Positions 29,325-37,900 of a DNA stretch of 64,000 bases are shown here, piece by piece. The notes below the pieces were generated by a model. The model was not told the origin of the DNA, did not search any database, and was given only the letters and a program-made list of their open reading frames with translations. This DNA is from Arcticibacter svalbardensis MN12-7 (lineage in GTDB: Bacteria; Bacteroidota; Bacteroidia; Sphingobacteriales; Sphingobacteriaceae). Position numbers and translations under genes: made by a program. The stretch is taken from contig NZ_AQPN01000103.1 of NCBI RefSeq assembly GCF_000403135.1, positions 16,291-80,290 of the forward strand, read 5' to 3'. Each line of letters begins with the position of its first letter. Within the stretch, counting starts at the first letter, position 1.

Positions 29325-29487
29325 AAATGCCTAAAATTAACTAAAATCGGATTATTTCTTTGTTAACTGAACATAATGCTTATCGATATGCACATAAACT
29401 CATTGAATATTTAATTTAAACATAACCTTCAACTAACATCCAGGCTACATCTCTTTTATTTCTTTATGGCATAAAATCCTACCTTTA

Positions 29488-30000
29488 ATGAGAGATAATA
29501 AATTCAAGATCATATATACTCAGTATTGGGAAAAATTATATGCCTTTTGTTTTAAAATGACGCATGACGAACATCTTTCTCAAAACATTGTGCAGGATGT
29601 TTTTACCGATCTTTGGGAAAGAATCAACGATCTTCAGATCTTATCCATAGAAAGCTATTTATTCAGGGCAGTAAAAAATCAGGTGTTTAAAGAGTATAGG
29701 AAAAAACAGTTTGATACCACTACAATTGACACTGAATTTGAAGATTACCTGATTGAAAACCTAACGGCCATCGATACTGAACTCGTGGACAAGCTCTATA
29801 ACCTACTAGATAAACTCCCTGCAAAAAGGAAAGAGATCTTGATGATGAACAAGCTGGATGAAATGGATATTGATCAGATAGCCAACAAACTTAATCTCTC
29901 TAAACAAACCGTCAAGAACCAGATTACATCAGGATTAAAGCAGTTAAAGGTCCATGCCGGAGAAATCATACTCATGTTTTTGTTTATCGATTCTTTATGA
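29488..30000 (+). CDS. ECF-type RNA polymerase sigma factor, separated from its FecR
   Basis: A 170-residue sigma-70 family protein with region 2 (YTQYWEKLYAFCFKMT, then IVQDVFTDLWER) and region 4 (MDIDQIANKLNLSKQTVKNQI), a normal ECF length. In Bacteroidetes such genes are usually followed directly by FecR anti-sigma and SusC/SusD genes. Here the next + strand gene is FecR at 33648, after 3.6 kb of remnants and minus-strand genes. It probably belongs to that FecR-SusC-SusD locus. Its C-terminal end is intact. Confidence 0.88.
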   Translation: MRDNKFKIIYTQYWEKLYAFCFKMTHDEHLSQNIVQDVFTDLWERINDLQILSIESYLFRAVKNQVFKEYRKKQFDTTTIDTEFEDYLIENLTAIDTELVDKLYNLLDKLPAKRKEILMMNKLDEMDIDQIANKLNLSKQTVKNQITSGLKQLKVHAGEIILMFLFIDSL

Positions 30001-30019
30001 ATATCATAGAAGCTTACAA

Positions 30020-30200
30020 TTCCGCTAGCAAACATGGTCAACGACCCATCTTCAAGTTTTGGCCACAATTCCTTTGGTCTATCCCCGTACAACTCTACAC
30101 CGTTATTATCAGGGTCTCCCAAATACAGCGCTTCTGATACGCCTTGATCAGAAGCACCTATATTCGGATATTTTGCATCCAGTAACCTCTCACACCACTA
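30020..30200 (-). pseudogene. Remnant of a VOC (glyoxalase/extradiol dioxygenase) gene
   Basis: Read on the minus strand from about 30193 downward, the translation gives ERLLDAKYPNIGASDQGV, then SEALYLGDPDNNGVELY, then DRPKELWP and DGSLTMF. This is the C-terminal signature of VOC family dioxygenase-like proteins. There is a stop directly upstream (TAG, W, C, E, R order), and the rest of the protein is missing. The fragment ends close to the sigma-factor stop. It is therefore the tail of a decayed gene, not an active one. Confidence 0.6.
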
Positions 30201-30345
30201 GTAAGCGGATCGCCACCAACTCCAAAATCCACACGGTTAATAAATCCGCTAAGTGTAAATCCTGCTGCTGGTTTTTTCATTGCAGAGATCGCTGTACCAA
30301 TGAGTATCAAATCTGGTAGATCTATATTACTATAACAAAATCCTT
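30158..30345 (-). pseudogene. Small unidentified gene remnant, perhaps YceI-like
   Basis: A second minus-strand frame upstream of the VOC remnant reads LPDLILIGTAISAMKKPA, then AGFTLSGFINRVDFGVG, and ends at a TAG (30158-30160). The AGF...INRxDFG pattern resembles the C-terminal half of YceI lipocalin-like proteins. It has no start and no complete domain. The identity is a guess from a short motif; the gene debris itself is clear. Confidence 0.3.
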
Positions 30346-30464
30346 AATTCATGTAGTTTTCATGTTGATATAATTGGTGGTTACAGGACGGTCAGCTGCT
30401 TCATATTTGTTACTTTTTTCATAATAAGAGTTTTTGCTGCTTACTTAATATAGATTGGACCTTC

Positions 30465-31916
30465 TCATTTGCTGATTATAATATAATCTTCACCTACAAA
30501 TGGAATTGAACCATAAAGCGGTAATAGCTTGCCGGTTAAGGTCACTTTAATGCACTGTTTATTCTGAACTGTCCCTAGCGTCTTCAATAACTGCTGGTTA
30601 TCAAATAGAAACTCCAGATCTTTACTTCCGTCCGGTGGAAGGGTAGAGCATGTACTGCAATCGGTAACAGTGCCTGCATAAGGAGCTGTTTTGTCAATTA
30701 TCCTTGATTTTTTAAAAGAAATCCCATTCAGCTTCACAGAAGAAAGATCAACCTGATTAATATCGAAAGTTGATGTACCCAAGATGGCAGCTTCTTCCGC
30801 ACCAGTACTTGAAGCCAGGAGCGTATTCGGGCAACGAAGCGGTCTGTAATCAAAATTCACTTTAATTGGAGAAGGAGGAAGGACTACCCCTCTGGGAAAA
30901 TTGAATGCCGCAACTACAAGGCTATAACAATCTTCAAAATCTGAAGAAGCCACGTTAATATAACTTATACCCCGACTAAGTGAAGGAGTTATGTCAATAG
31001 GTACTACATCCCAGTACAAACCTCCGGGAACTGATTTTCCATCAAATAAATGTGAAGTTACCTGCGCCCCTGGTAGCCCTATTCCATTTATAACCAAAGG
31101 GCCGTCCTCAGCAGGTTGCCCATCAGCTACATGTAATGACATCATTACTTTTCCTGAGGTGTAATTTATACCGGATAATGTAAAATTCCAACCTGTAGCA
31201 TCCACGGGCGCATTCGGAATTCTAGGATATCCGGGGAAATATGTAAGGGCATCATTCCCTTCAAATAAAATAATATCCCGGTTGTTGCTGCTGTTTCCAT
31301 CTGAATAAAACAGGATTAATGAAGCTCCGTTTGGATTCAGGTCACTTAAAGGCTGAGCATTGAACGTGAAAGTTCGTGAACTTGCCGATTTGACGATATT
31401 CGTCACATCGGCACGATGGGACTGACTTTGGTAATATGGCCAGCAATTGGACGATGATATACCGATAGGGGTTCCAACAACTCCGGTTGAATTAAAGGTA
31501 ACTTTTGAGGTCCATATCGGTTTATCTACCTCCGTAGAATTTGATAACCCGTTCCAATAAAGATAAGCCTTGGTCACATTAACTAGTGGAAAAGTTCCGG
31601 TTACCCGGATTTGTCCGTTACCCACATCTCTTAATCCTCCAACACCTACAGATAAATAATCGGTATTATAAAAAGTATTGAAGTAATGTATGGGTCCGTT
31701 ATCCGCGTTAATCTGAGCTTTACTCTGCGTCCTGTTTTTAATCTCACAATCGACACATCCAGACTTTGTTCCATATCCGTTAGCAAGCTTAATTTTCTTT
31801 TCCACAGATGAAACAGAATCAACACTATTTGCGTCTTTCGTTTTTTTACAGCCGAAGATGAGTAAACCTGAGAAGATCAGGATGGTTAGCTGTTTTGTAA
31901 TTTGTCTTGTTTTCAT
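30465..31916 (-). CDS. Lipoprotein of unknown function, tandem copy B
   Basis: A 483-residue protein with a lipoprotein signal (LLIFGCKK, Cys at about 23). The mature part is all-beta in character: FYNTDYLSVGVGGL, GQIRVTGTFPL, KAYLYWNG, NGASLILFY, then a VADGQPAEDGP segment, and a Cys pair in DCSTCSTLPPDG near the C-terminus. The YLYWxG pattern recalls DUF3344-like surface proteins, but I cannot assign a family. It is a clear paralogue of the gene just upstream (31928) with 11 bases between them. Probably outer-membrane anchored. Confidence 0.72.
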   Translation of the reverse strand: MKTRQITKQLTILIFSGLLIFGCKKTKDANSVDSVSSVEKKIKLANGYGTKSGCVDCEIKNRTQSKAQINADNGPIHYFNTFYNTDYLSVGVGGLRDVGNGQIRVTGTFPLVNVTKAYLYWNGLSNSTEVDKPIWTSKVTFNSTGVVGTPIGISSSNCWPYYQSQSHRADVTNIVKSASSRTFTFNAQPLSDLNPNGASLILFYSDGNSSNNRDIILFEGNDALTYFPGYPRIPNAPVDATGWNFTLSGINYTSGKVMMSLHVADGQPAEDGPLVINGIGLPGAQVTSHLFDGKSVPGGLYWDVVPIDITPSLSRGISYINVASSDFEDCYSLVVAAFNFPRGVVLPPSPIKVNFDYRPLRCPNTLLASSTGAEEAAILGTSTFDINQVDLSSVKLNGISFKKSRIIDKTAPYAGTVTDCSTCSTLPPDGSKDLEFLFDNQQLLKTLGTVQNKQCIKVTLTGKLLPLYGSIPFVGEDYIIISK

Positions 31917-31927
31917 GTTAATTAGAA

Positions 31928-33337
31928 TTAAAATGCACCCATTTGCATGAAATCTACGCCCTCAATTGGAGTGGATCCATATTGTGGTAGCAATTTGCCC
32001 GTTAAAGTCAATTTAAAGCAATCTGTACCATCCTGCGGAGAATATGATCCAAGCTTTTTTGGCTGGTCAATTACCAATTCCAAATCTTTAATTCCATCTG
32101 CCGGAAAGCTGGAACAGGTACTGCAATTTGAAACCGTACCGCTATAAGGAGCTGCCACATCTCGTATAGTTGTCGTTTTAATAGGCAAGCCGTTTAGCTC
32201 AAGGCTTGAACGGTCTATTTGATTCACATTAAATGTCCCCGTACCCAGAATGGCCGCTTTCTGAGTGCCCGGATAATCAAACGATTGTTTATTAGGGCAG
32301 CTAACGGGTTTGAAGTCAAATGGAACATTAATTATATTGGCTGGTGCTGCTCCTTTTGGGAGATTGAATACCACGGCAACAAGGTTCAGCTTATCCGTCA
32401 TCTGAGAATAATTCAGCAATGTTAAACGTATGGGATGTATTCCCTGACGGAGGTATGCTGACACTTCTATGGGTACTATATCATAACGCACTGACATGGG
32501 TGTAACTTCCCCAGGAACCGAACGCCCTCTAAAAAGGTTACGCAAATTCGCGCCGCCGTTTACTTGTACTATGCCCTCTTCTGCATCCTGACCGTCAGCC
32601 ACATGCATTGAAATATTAACTTTTCCCGATGTGTAGTTTACTCCAGGTAAAACCACATCCCAACCCTTAAGATCCAGGGCTGCTTTAGGATTGAGCGGGT
32701 ATCTCCGAAATGTTTTAAAATTTGAATCGTTTCCGTTGAATAAAACAATGTCCCGATTATTGTTACTATTCCCATCTTGATAGAACAGAATCAATGAGGC
32801 TCCGTCAGCATTTAACCGTCCAAATTCTCGTATTTTAAAAGTTCGCCCAATTGTTTCTTTTACTCGATCTGTTACATCCAAGCGATAGGTGAGGGATTGA
32901 ACTTGAACAGGAAAAGGAGGATAGTCTGGTCCATCATTTATACTTGTTACACCGATACACGTTCCTCTGAAGTTGTCTTCATCAAAATATATAACATCCC
33001 CAACGTTCTTTGTCTCTGTTACCCGGGATTCACCGTGCCAATAGAGATACGCTTTAGTGACACTAGATAAAGGAAAAGTTCCTGTAACTCTAATTTCTCC
33101 AGCGCCATCGGTCAATCCTCCGGTTCCTACTGATAAGTAATCTGTATTATATACCGTAGTAAACCGGGTCATGGATCCGGGAAAGTCATCAGTAGCAAGG
33201 CTAACCTGGTTCTGTGTTGTTGCGGAAACTGCGCCTGATTCGGTAGTAACTTGATCCGTGGTTTTTTTACAGCCCAAAATTAAGATCCCTGACAGGATCA
33301 GGACGGTTAGCTGCTTAGTAAATGGGTTGGTTTTCAT
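31928..33337 (-). CDS. Lipoprotein of unknown function, tandem copy A
   Basis: A 469-residue paralogue of the protein at 30465, first gene of a two-gene minus-strand operon. Lipobox ILILGCKK. Shared blocks: YNTDYLSVGTGGL, EIRVTGTFPLSSVTKAYLYWHG, NADGASLILFYQDGNSNNNRDIVLF, HVADGQDAEEG and NCSTCSSFPADGIKDLEL. The central ligand-facing part differs most from copy B. The pair lies between an ECF sigma gene and FecR, against the direction of both. Confidence 0.72.
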   Translation of the reverse strand: MKTNPFTKQLTVLILSGILILGCKKTTDQVTTESGAVSATTQNQVSLATDDFPGSMTRFTTVYNTDYLSVGTGGLTDGAGEIRVTGTFPLSSVTKAYLYWHGESRVTETKNVGDVIYFDEDNFRGTCIGVTSINDGPDYPPFPVQVQSLTYRLDVTDRVKETIGRTFKIREFGRLNADGASLILFYQDGNSNNNRDIVLFNGNDSNFKTFRRYPLNPKAALDLKGWDVVLPGVNYTSGKVNISMHVADGQDAEEGIVQVNGGANLRNLFRGRSVPGEVTPMSVRYDIVPIEVSAYLRQGIHPIRLTLLNYSQMTDKLNLVAVVFNLPKGAAPANIINVPFDFKPVSCPNKQSFDYPGTQKAAILGTGTFNVNQIDRSSLELNGLPIKTTTIRDVAAPYSGTVSNCSTCSSFPADGIKDLELVIDQPKKLGSYSPQDGTDCFKLTLTGKLLPQYGSTPIEGVDFMQMGAF

Positions 33338-33647
33338 AATAATTATAATTGGTTATTTTTCTTACTGAGTATCAATTGTTGAATCCCTATTGCTGTTTTA
33401 TTATCAATACATACAAGACACCAAACTCATTATCAGGGGTTAAAAGAAATTTAAAATTTTTTCAAAGATTAGTTTAGGAGTAGAATTGATAAAAAAAAGT
33501 GTTTTTCTAAGTCTTGATTTGTCAAAACAAAATCTACACCTTCAATATAGGCCTCCCAAACGGCTTAATAATTTCTTAACGGTTTAATAACAAGTTGTGA
33601 TAGTACTTTCCTACCCTCTTTGGTACTTATAGCTGAATAAAGGGATT
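33338..33647. other. Divergent intergenic region, lipoprotein pair / FecR
   Basis: About 310 bases between divergently transcribed genes, AT-rich. It should hold promoters for both the minus-strand lipoproteins and FecR. I see no convincing -33/-7 pair and no strong hairpin. Confidence 0.5.
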
Positions 33648-34574
33648 ATGGTAAACAGGACTAAAGGCTACCTTCAGTATTTAATTGATAAGGTTGAGGA
33701 AAATACAATTTCAGCAGGCGAAAAGAAACTGCTAGACGATTACATGCAATATGAATATGATCAGGCTGAATGGGATGCAGCAAAAATGGGTTCCAAAGAA
33801 AAAGTCTCTGCCTCTATATATCAGCAGATCTCTACACCCACTCAACATAAGAAATCAGTACGCCAATACTATAAATACGCTATCGCCGCAAGCATAGCAT
33901 TGTTGGTGTGTTTAGGAATTGAACTAAAACTCCAAAGCAGTGCAAGCAAAATCTATAGCCTGAGTACCTCATCTTCCTTAGACTCGGTAGTGTTAAACGA
34001 TGGCTCCACGGTTTATCTGGCAGCTCATTCCATCTTAAATTACCCTGCTCAATTTGAAGGTCAAACCAGAGAGGTTTCCTTAATTAAAGGGAATGCCTTT
34101 TTTAAAGTAACGAAAGACCCGGCACATCCATTTATTATTACCTCCGGTAACATCAAAACGAAGGTCCTGGGCACATCCTTCCATATCAGTTTGGAAAAGG
34201 ACAGAAGCAGCGTGACTGTAGTTACCGGACTTGTACATGTTTCCTCCAAAAAGCAGGTGGTCATTTTAAAGCCTAATGAAGAAGTGGTCGCCACAAAAGC
34301 AGGATTCAAAAAGCTGAAAGTAACCGATACCTATCTGTATCACTGGTATGAAAAAGACATCGAGTTAAATAATGTATCGCTGGACAAAGTATTTACCCTG
34401 CTAAAATTCAAGTATGGCATTCAGTTTAATCCTGAAAATAAACGGATCCTGGACACCAGGCTAACCCTCTACATCAAAGGCGATTTACCGCTCCAAAAGA
34501 TCTTAAGTCAAATTAATTATATCACAAACTTAAAATTCAAAACATATGAAAACAGCGTAGTCGTAAATGAATAA
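33648..34574 (+). CDS. FecR-type anti-sigma factor
   Basis: A 308-residue membrane protein with a cytoplasmic N-terminal sigma-binding part (1-80), one membrane helix (AASIALLVCLGIEL, about 84-100) and a periplasmic FecR domain (LNDGSTVYLAAHS, GNAFFKVTKDPAHPF, VLGTSFHI). A C-terminal STN-like DUF4974 segment (about 235-308) follows. It transmits the state of the SusC receptor to an ECF sigma factor. No sigma gene is adjacent; the likely partner is at 29488. Followed after 57 bases by SusC. Confidence 0.9.
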   Translation: MVNRTKGYLQYLIDKVEENTISAGEKKLLDDYMQYEYDQAEWDAAKMGSKEKVSASIYQQISTPTQHKKSVRQYYKYAIAASIALLVCLGIELKLQSSASKIYSLSTSSSLDSVVLNDGSTVYLAAHSILNYPAQFEGQTREVSLIKGNAFFKVTKDPAHPFIITSGNIKTKVLGTSFHISLEKDRSSVTVVTGLVHVSSKKQVVILKPNEEVVATKAGFKKLKVTDTYLYHWYEKDIELNNVSLDKVFTLLKFKYGIQFNPENKRILDTRLTLYIKGDLPLQKILSQINYITNLKFKTYENSVVVNE

Positions 34575-34579
34575 AAAAA

Positions 34580-34604
34580 CCGCCGTTGCTTCGAACAACC
34601 GCGG
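34580..34604 (+). other. Hairpin between FecR and SusC
   Basis: Arms CCGCCGTTG (34580-34588) and CAACCGCGG (34596-34604) pair with one C-C mismatch around the loop CTTCGAA. It is not followed by a T run, so a processing, stability or attenuation element is more likely than a terminator. The equivalent junction of the second locus (41760) has a similar element. Confidence 0.6.
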
Positions 34605-34631
34605 CATAATTAAACATAATAATATATAAAA

Positions 34632-37600
34632 ATGAATCATAAAATTACTCAAATAATTCTAAAAAGCCTCTGCCTTTTAGTGGTCCTTTTTCTGGTAATA
34701 CCAACCGGACAGGCAACAACACCAGTCAGTAAGTCTTATAATGAATCGGCAAATGCCACATTAGTAAGCATTTTTACCCGGCTAAGCAAGCAAACCAACT
34801 ATAAATTCAGTTATAGTGAAGCAGTTATCAAGGACAAAAACACCTATGTACTCACAGACTCAAAAGTGTTTGAAGTTGTACTAAAAGATCTCGCTCAAAA
34901 GGCAGGATTTACTTACTCAATTGTTGATCATCAGGTATTAATTAACAAGGAAAACAAAACTCAATCGCAATTAAGCTCCCGTCAACAAGCCATAAAAGGA
35001 ACTGTACTGGACGAAACAGGACAACCACTTCCCGGTGCTACAGTGAAAGAATCAGGCACAAAAAACGGAGTGGTAACCAATGTTAATGGACAATTTACCA
35101 TCAACGCATCGCTTGGAAAAACATTAGAGGTATCATTCCTTGGTTATAAAACTAAAACAATAACCATCGATGCCAATACCTTAAAGATTCAACTGGAAGC
35201 AGATGCAGCCAGTCTGAATGAAGTAATGGTAGTGGGTTATGGAAAGCAAATCAAACGCGACGTAACCGGTTCAGTGACACAGCTTAGTGAAACTAACTTC
35301 AGACAAGGTGTTGTTGTTTCCGCAGATAATCTATTACAAGGTAAAGTTGCCGGAGTACGGGTTATTGGTGGCAGTGGCGAACCGGGAGGAGGTGTCGACG
35401 TAATGATCAGAGGAGTAGGTTCAATCAGAAGCGGAAGTACACCCCTTTTCGTAGTTGATGGAGTACCATTGGCGAATGATGAAGTTAGTCCGGGAGGACA
35501 AGATGTAGGTTTTGGTTCTTCCAGAGCAAAAAATCCACTTAACTTTTTAAATACCAGTGATATCGAGTCGATCACCGTTCTAAAAGATGCCTCTGCCGCA
35601 GCCATATATGGAGCCAGAGGATCAAACGGAGTAGTTATCGTGACCACTAAAAAAGGAAGAAAAGGCGACGCAACTTTTACTGCCGACTCTTACTTTGGTT
35701 TATCAACCGTAGCGCATAAATTAGATGTACTTACAGCAGATGAATACAGAAGTGCAACCACTGACGTGGCCTTTGATCACGGTGGCAATACCGATTGGCA
35801 GGATGTTATATACAGACAAGCAAAAACAACAAACAATTCCCTGGCGTTTTCCAAACAAACTACATCAGGCAATTACTACGCCTCTGTAGCCAATATGGAT
35901 CAGGAAGGGATCGTTCATAACAGCGGTTTTAAACGAACTTCAGGAAGAATCAACGCTTCCGAATCCTTCTTAGATAACCAACGTTTGAAGATCGGGATGA
36001 ACCTAACCGCCAGTGAAACAAAAGACGATGGCGTTCCAACCAGTGATGACGGAGGTTCTAACGGACAGCTGATCATTCATACCTTAATGTCAAACCCAAC
36101 CCGTAACGTTTTTGATGAAGAAGGCAAGTACACCAACTTCAATATGAACGCACATTACAATCCTGCTTACCTGCTAAGTGTTTACAACGATAATACACGC
36201 ACATTACGGGCACTTGGTAATATGGACGTTTCATTCCGCATCTTAAAGGGCCTGGAATATAAACTGAACGTAGGGATTGACCGATCAACGGCAGAAAGGA
36301 ACACGACTATTTATCCGAATCTAACGGACATAAGTACAACCGGACGTTATGTGCAGTATAATCTGGATTCAAAAAATTCTCTTTTAGAGCATTATTTAAA
36401 TTACAACCTGCTGGCTAACAAACATAAAGTGGAGCTTCTTGCCGGATTTTCTTATCAAAAGTTTGAACGCTCAGGTACCAGCTTTAGCCTGATGGGAATA
36501 AGCCCTGCCAGTGCAGGAGTTAAACCCGAAAACAATCCTAACTTTTCAGGCACTCAAAATGGTGTAACCGGATTTGCACAGGAAAACGAATTGCAATCAT
36601 TTTTTACCAGAGCTAATTACTCGTATAACAATAAGTACCTGTTAACCGCTTCCTTGCGTGCAGATGGTTCTACCCGTTTTGGTGATAATAATAAATATGG
36701 CTTATTTCCTTCTTTTGCATTGGGATGGAACCTTGCAGAAGAGAACTTCTTAAAAGATTATGGTGTCGTTCAGGACCTGAAGCTAAGGGCTAGTTGGGGA
36801 GAAACAGGAAACCAGGAAGTTCAGAATAAATTAACTAAAGCAAGTTATGCGCTTTCAGGTGCCGACGGTTATTATCTGAATGATGATCTGGCCTTAGTAA
36901 ATGGGATTTCTGTAACCAGAACGCCAAACCCAGATTTGAAATGGGAAGTTGTTACCCAATACAACGTAGGTCTGGACTTTGAGCTTTTCAGTGGAAAACT
37001 CTATGGAACATTAGATTATTTCAATAAGACTACAACTGACGCTATCTTGAATATCCCATCACAAGTTTTAAGTCCTACACCTAACGTATGGGTAAACATC
37101 GATGGCAAGATTGTGAATAAAGGTTTTGAATTTATGCTCGGAACCCGATTAGTGAACAAAGAGAACTTTTCATGGTCTATAGACGCTAACGGAGCAACAC
37201 TTTCCAATAAGATTGAAAAGCTTCCTATCTCCGAAATCTTATCTGGTACGATCTCCGGACCTGGTCAATCAGGCGTATATGCCAACATCTATAAAAGTGG
37301 CTATGCCGCAGGATCCTTTTATCTGCTGGAGCATATTGGCTTTGATGAAAAAGGTGGCAATATTTTCATGGATAAAAATGGTGACGGTGTGATCAATGCC
37401 AGTGACCGGAGTATCATTGAAGGTGCTATCCCTAAATTTACCTATGGTGTGAATAACCAGATGACCTTTAAGGATTTTGATTTTTCATTCTCAGTGATCG
37501 GACAAACTGGAGGTTATTTAGTCAATAATACAGGTTTAAACGCATTGAATATCAATAACCTGGCTTCCGACAGAAATGTAGCTTCCGGTTATTACGAATC

Positions 37601-37898
37601 AGGCGCAAATCCTACAAATTCACCTATACTATCCACCCTGTTCTTAGAAAAGTCTGATTTTATAAGACTTAACTCTGTACGTCTGGGTTATAACTTTAAG
37701 ATTAACAGTCTGAAATGGCTTCAAGGTTTAGGCCTTTATGTTACAGGTCAAAACTTATTAACCATTACCAATTACACTGGTTATGACCCTTTGATCAACA
37801 GTCCTAAATCAAGTGGAGGTAATCAGTCTCTGGGGATCGATTACGCCAGTTACCCATCTTCCAGGACGTTTATTTTCGGAGCAACAATAAAATTATAA
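34632..37898 (+). CDS. SusC-type TonB-dependent outer-membrane transporter with STN domain
   Basis: A 1088-residue protein: signal peptide, STN signalling domain (about 40-105), carboxypeptidase-regulatory-like domain (IKGTVLDETGQPLPGATV, about 121-205), plug starting near VVGYGKQIKRDVTGSV with the SusC-type DVMIRG and FVVDGVPL, and a 22-strand barrel ending RTFIFGATIKL. It imports a polymer-derived ligand with SusD and, through the STN domain, signals to FecR. Two bases separate it from the SusD stop-start region, so the pair is one unit. The glycan cannot be read from the sequence, and no glycoside hydrolase follows. Confidence 0.95.
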   Translation: MNHKITQIILKSLCLLVVLFLVIPTGQATTPVSKSYNESANATLVSIFTRLSKQTNYKFSYSEAVIKDKNTYVLTDSKVFEVVLKDLAQKAGFTYSIVDHQVLINKENKTQSQLSSRQQAIKGTVLDETGQPLPGATVKESGTKNGVVTNVNGQFTINASLGKTLEVSFLGYKTKTITIDANTLKIQLEADAASLNEVMVVGYGKQIKRDVTGSVTQLSETNFRQGVVVSADNLLQGKVAGVRVIGGSGEPGGGVDVMIRGVGSIRSGSTPLFVVDGVPLANDEVSPGGQDVGFGSSRAKNPLNFLNTSDIESITVLKDASAAAIYGARGSNGVVIVTTKKGRKGDATFTADSYFGLSTVAHKLDVLTADEYRSATTDVAFDHGGNTDWQDVIYRQAKTTNNSLAFSKQTTSGNYYASVANMDQEGIVHNSGFKRTSGRINASESFLDNQRLKIGMNLTASETKDDGVPTSDDGGSNGQLIIHTLMSNPTRNVFDEEGKYTNFNMNAHYNPAYLLSVYNDNTRTLRALGNMDVSFRILKGLEYKLNVGIDRSTAERNTTIYPNLTDISTTGRYVQYNLDSKNSLLEHYLNYNLLANKHKVELLAGFSYQKFERSGTSFSLMGISPASAGVKPENNPNFSGTQNGVTGFAQENELQSFFTRANYSYNNKYLLTASLRADGSTRFGDNNKYGLFPSFALGWNLAEENFLKDYGVVQDLKLRASWGETGNQEVQNKLTKASYALSGADGYYLNDDLALVNGISVTRTPNPDLKWEVVTQYNVGLDFELFSGKLYGTLDYFNKTTTDAILNIPSQVLSPTPNVWVNIDGKIVNKGFEFMLGTRLVNKENFSWSIDANGATLSNKIEKLPISEILSGTISGPGQSGVYANIYKSGYAAGSFYLLEHIGFDEKGGNIFMDKNGDGVINASDRSIIEGAIPKFTYGVNNQMTFKDFDFSFSVIGQTGGYLVNNTGLNALNINNLASDRNVASGYYESGANPTNSPILSTLFLEKSDFIRLNSVRLGYNFKINSLKWLQGLGLYVTGQNLLTITNYTGYDPLINSPKSSGGNQSLGIDYASYPSSRTFIFGATIKL

Positions 37899-37900
37899 AA

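Noticed and set aside
29419..29434. Similarity of AACATAACCTTCAACT with AACATAAACTTCAATT (40021-40036) upstream of both sigma genes
   Set aside because: Only 14 of 16 bases in AT-rich DNA and at different distances from the start codons; too weak to call a shared regulatory site.
34580..34604. Terminator between FecR and SusC
   Set aside because: No T run follows and the stem has a central mismatch; SusC has to be transcribed with FecR in the usual arrangement.
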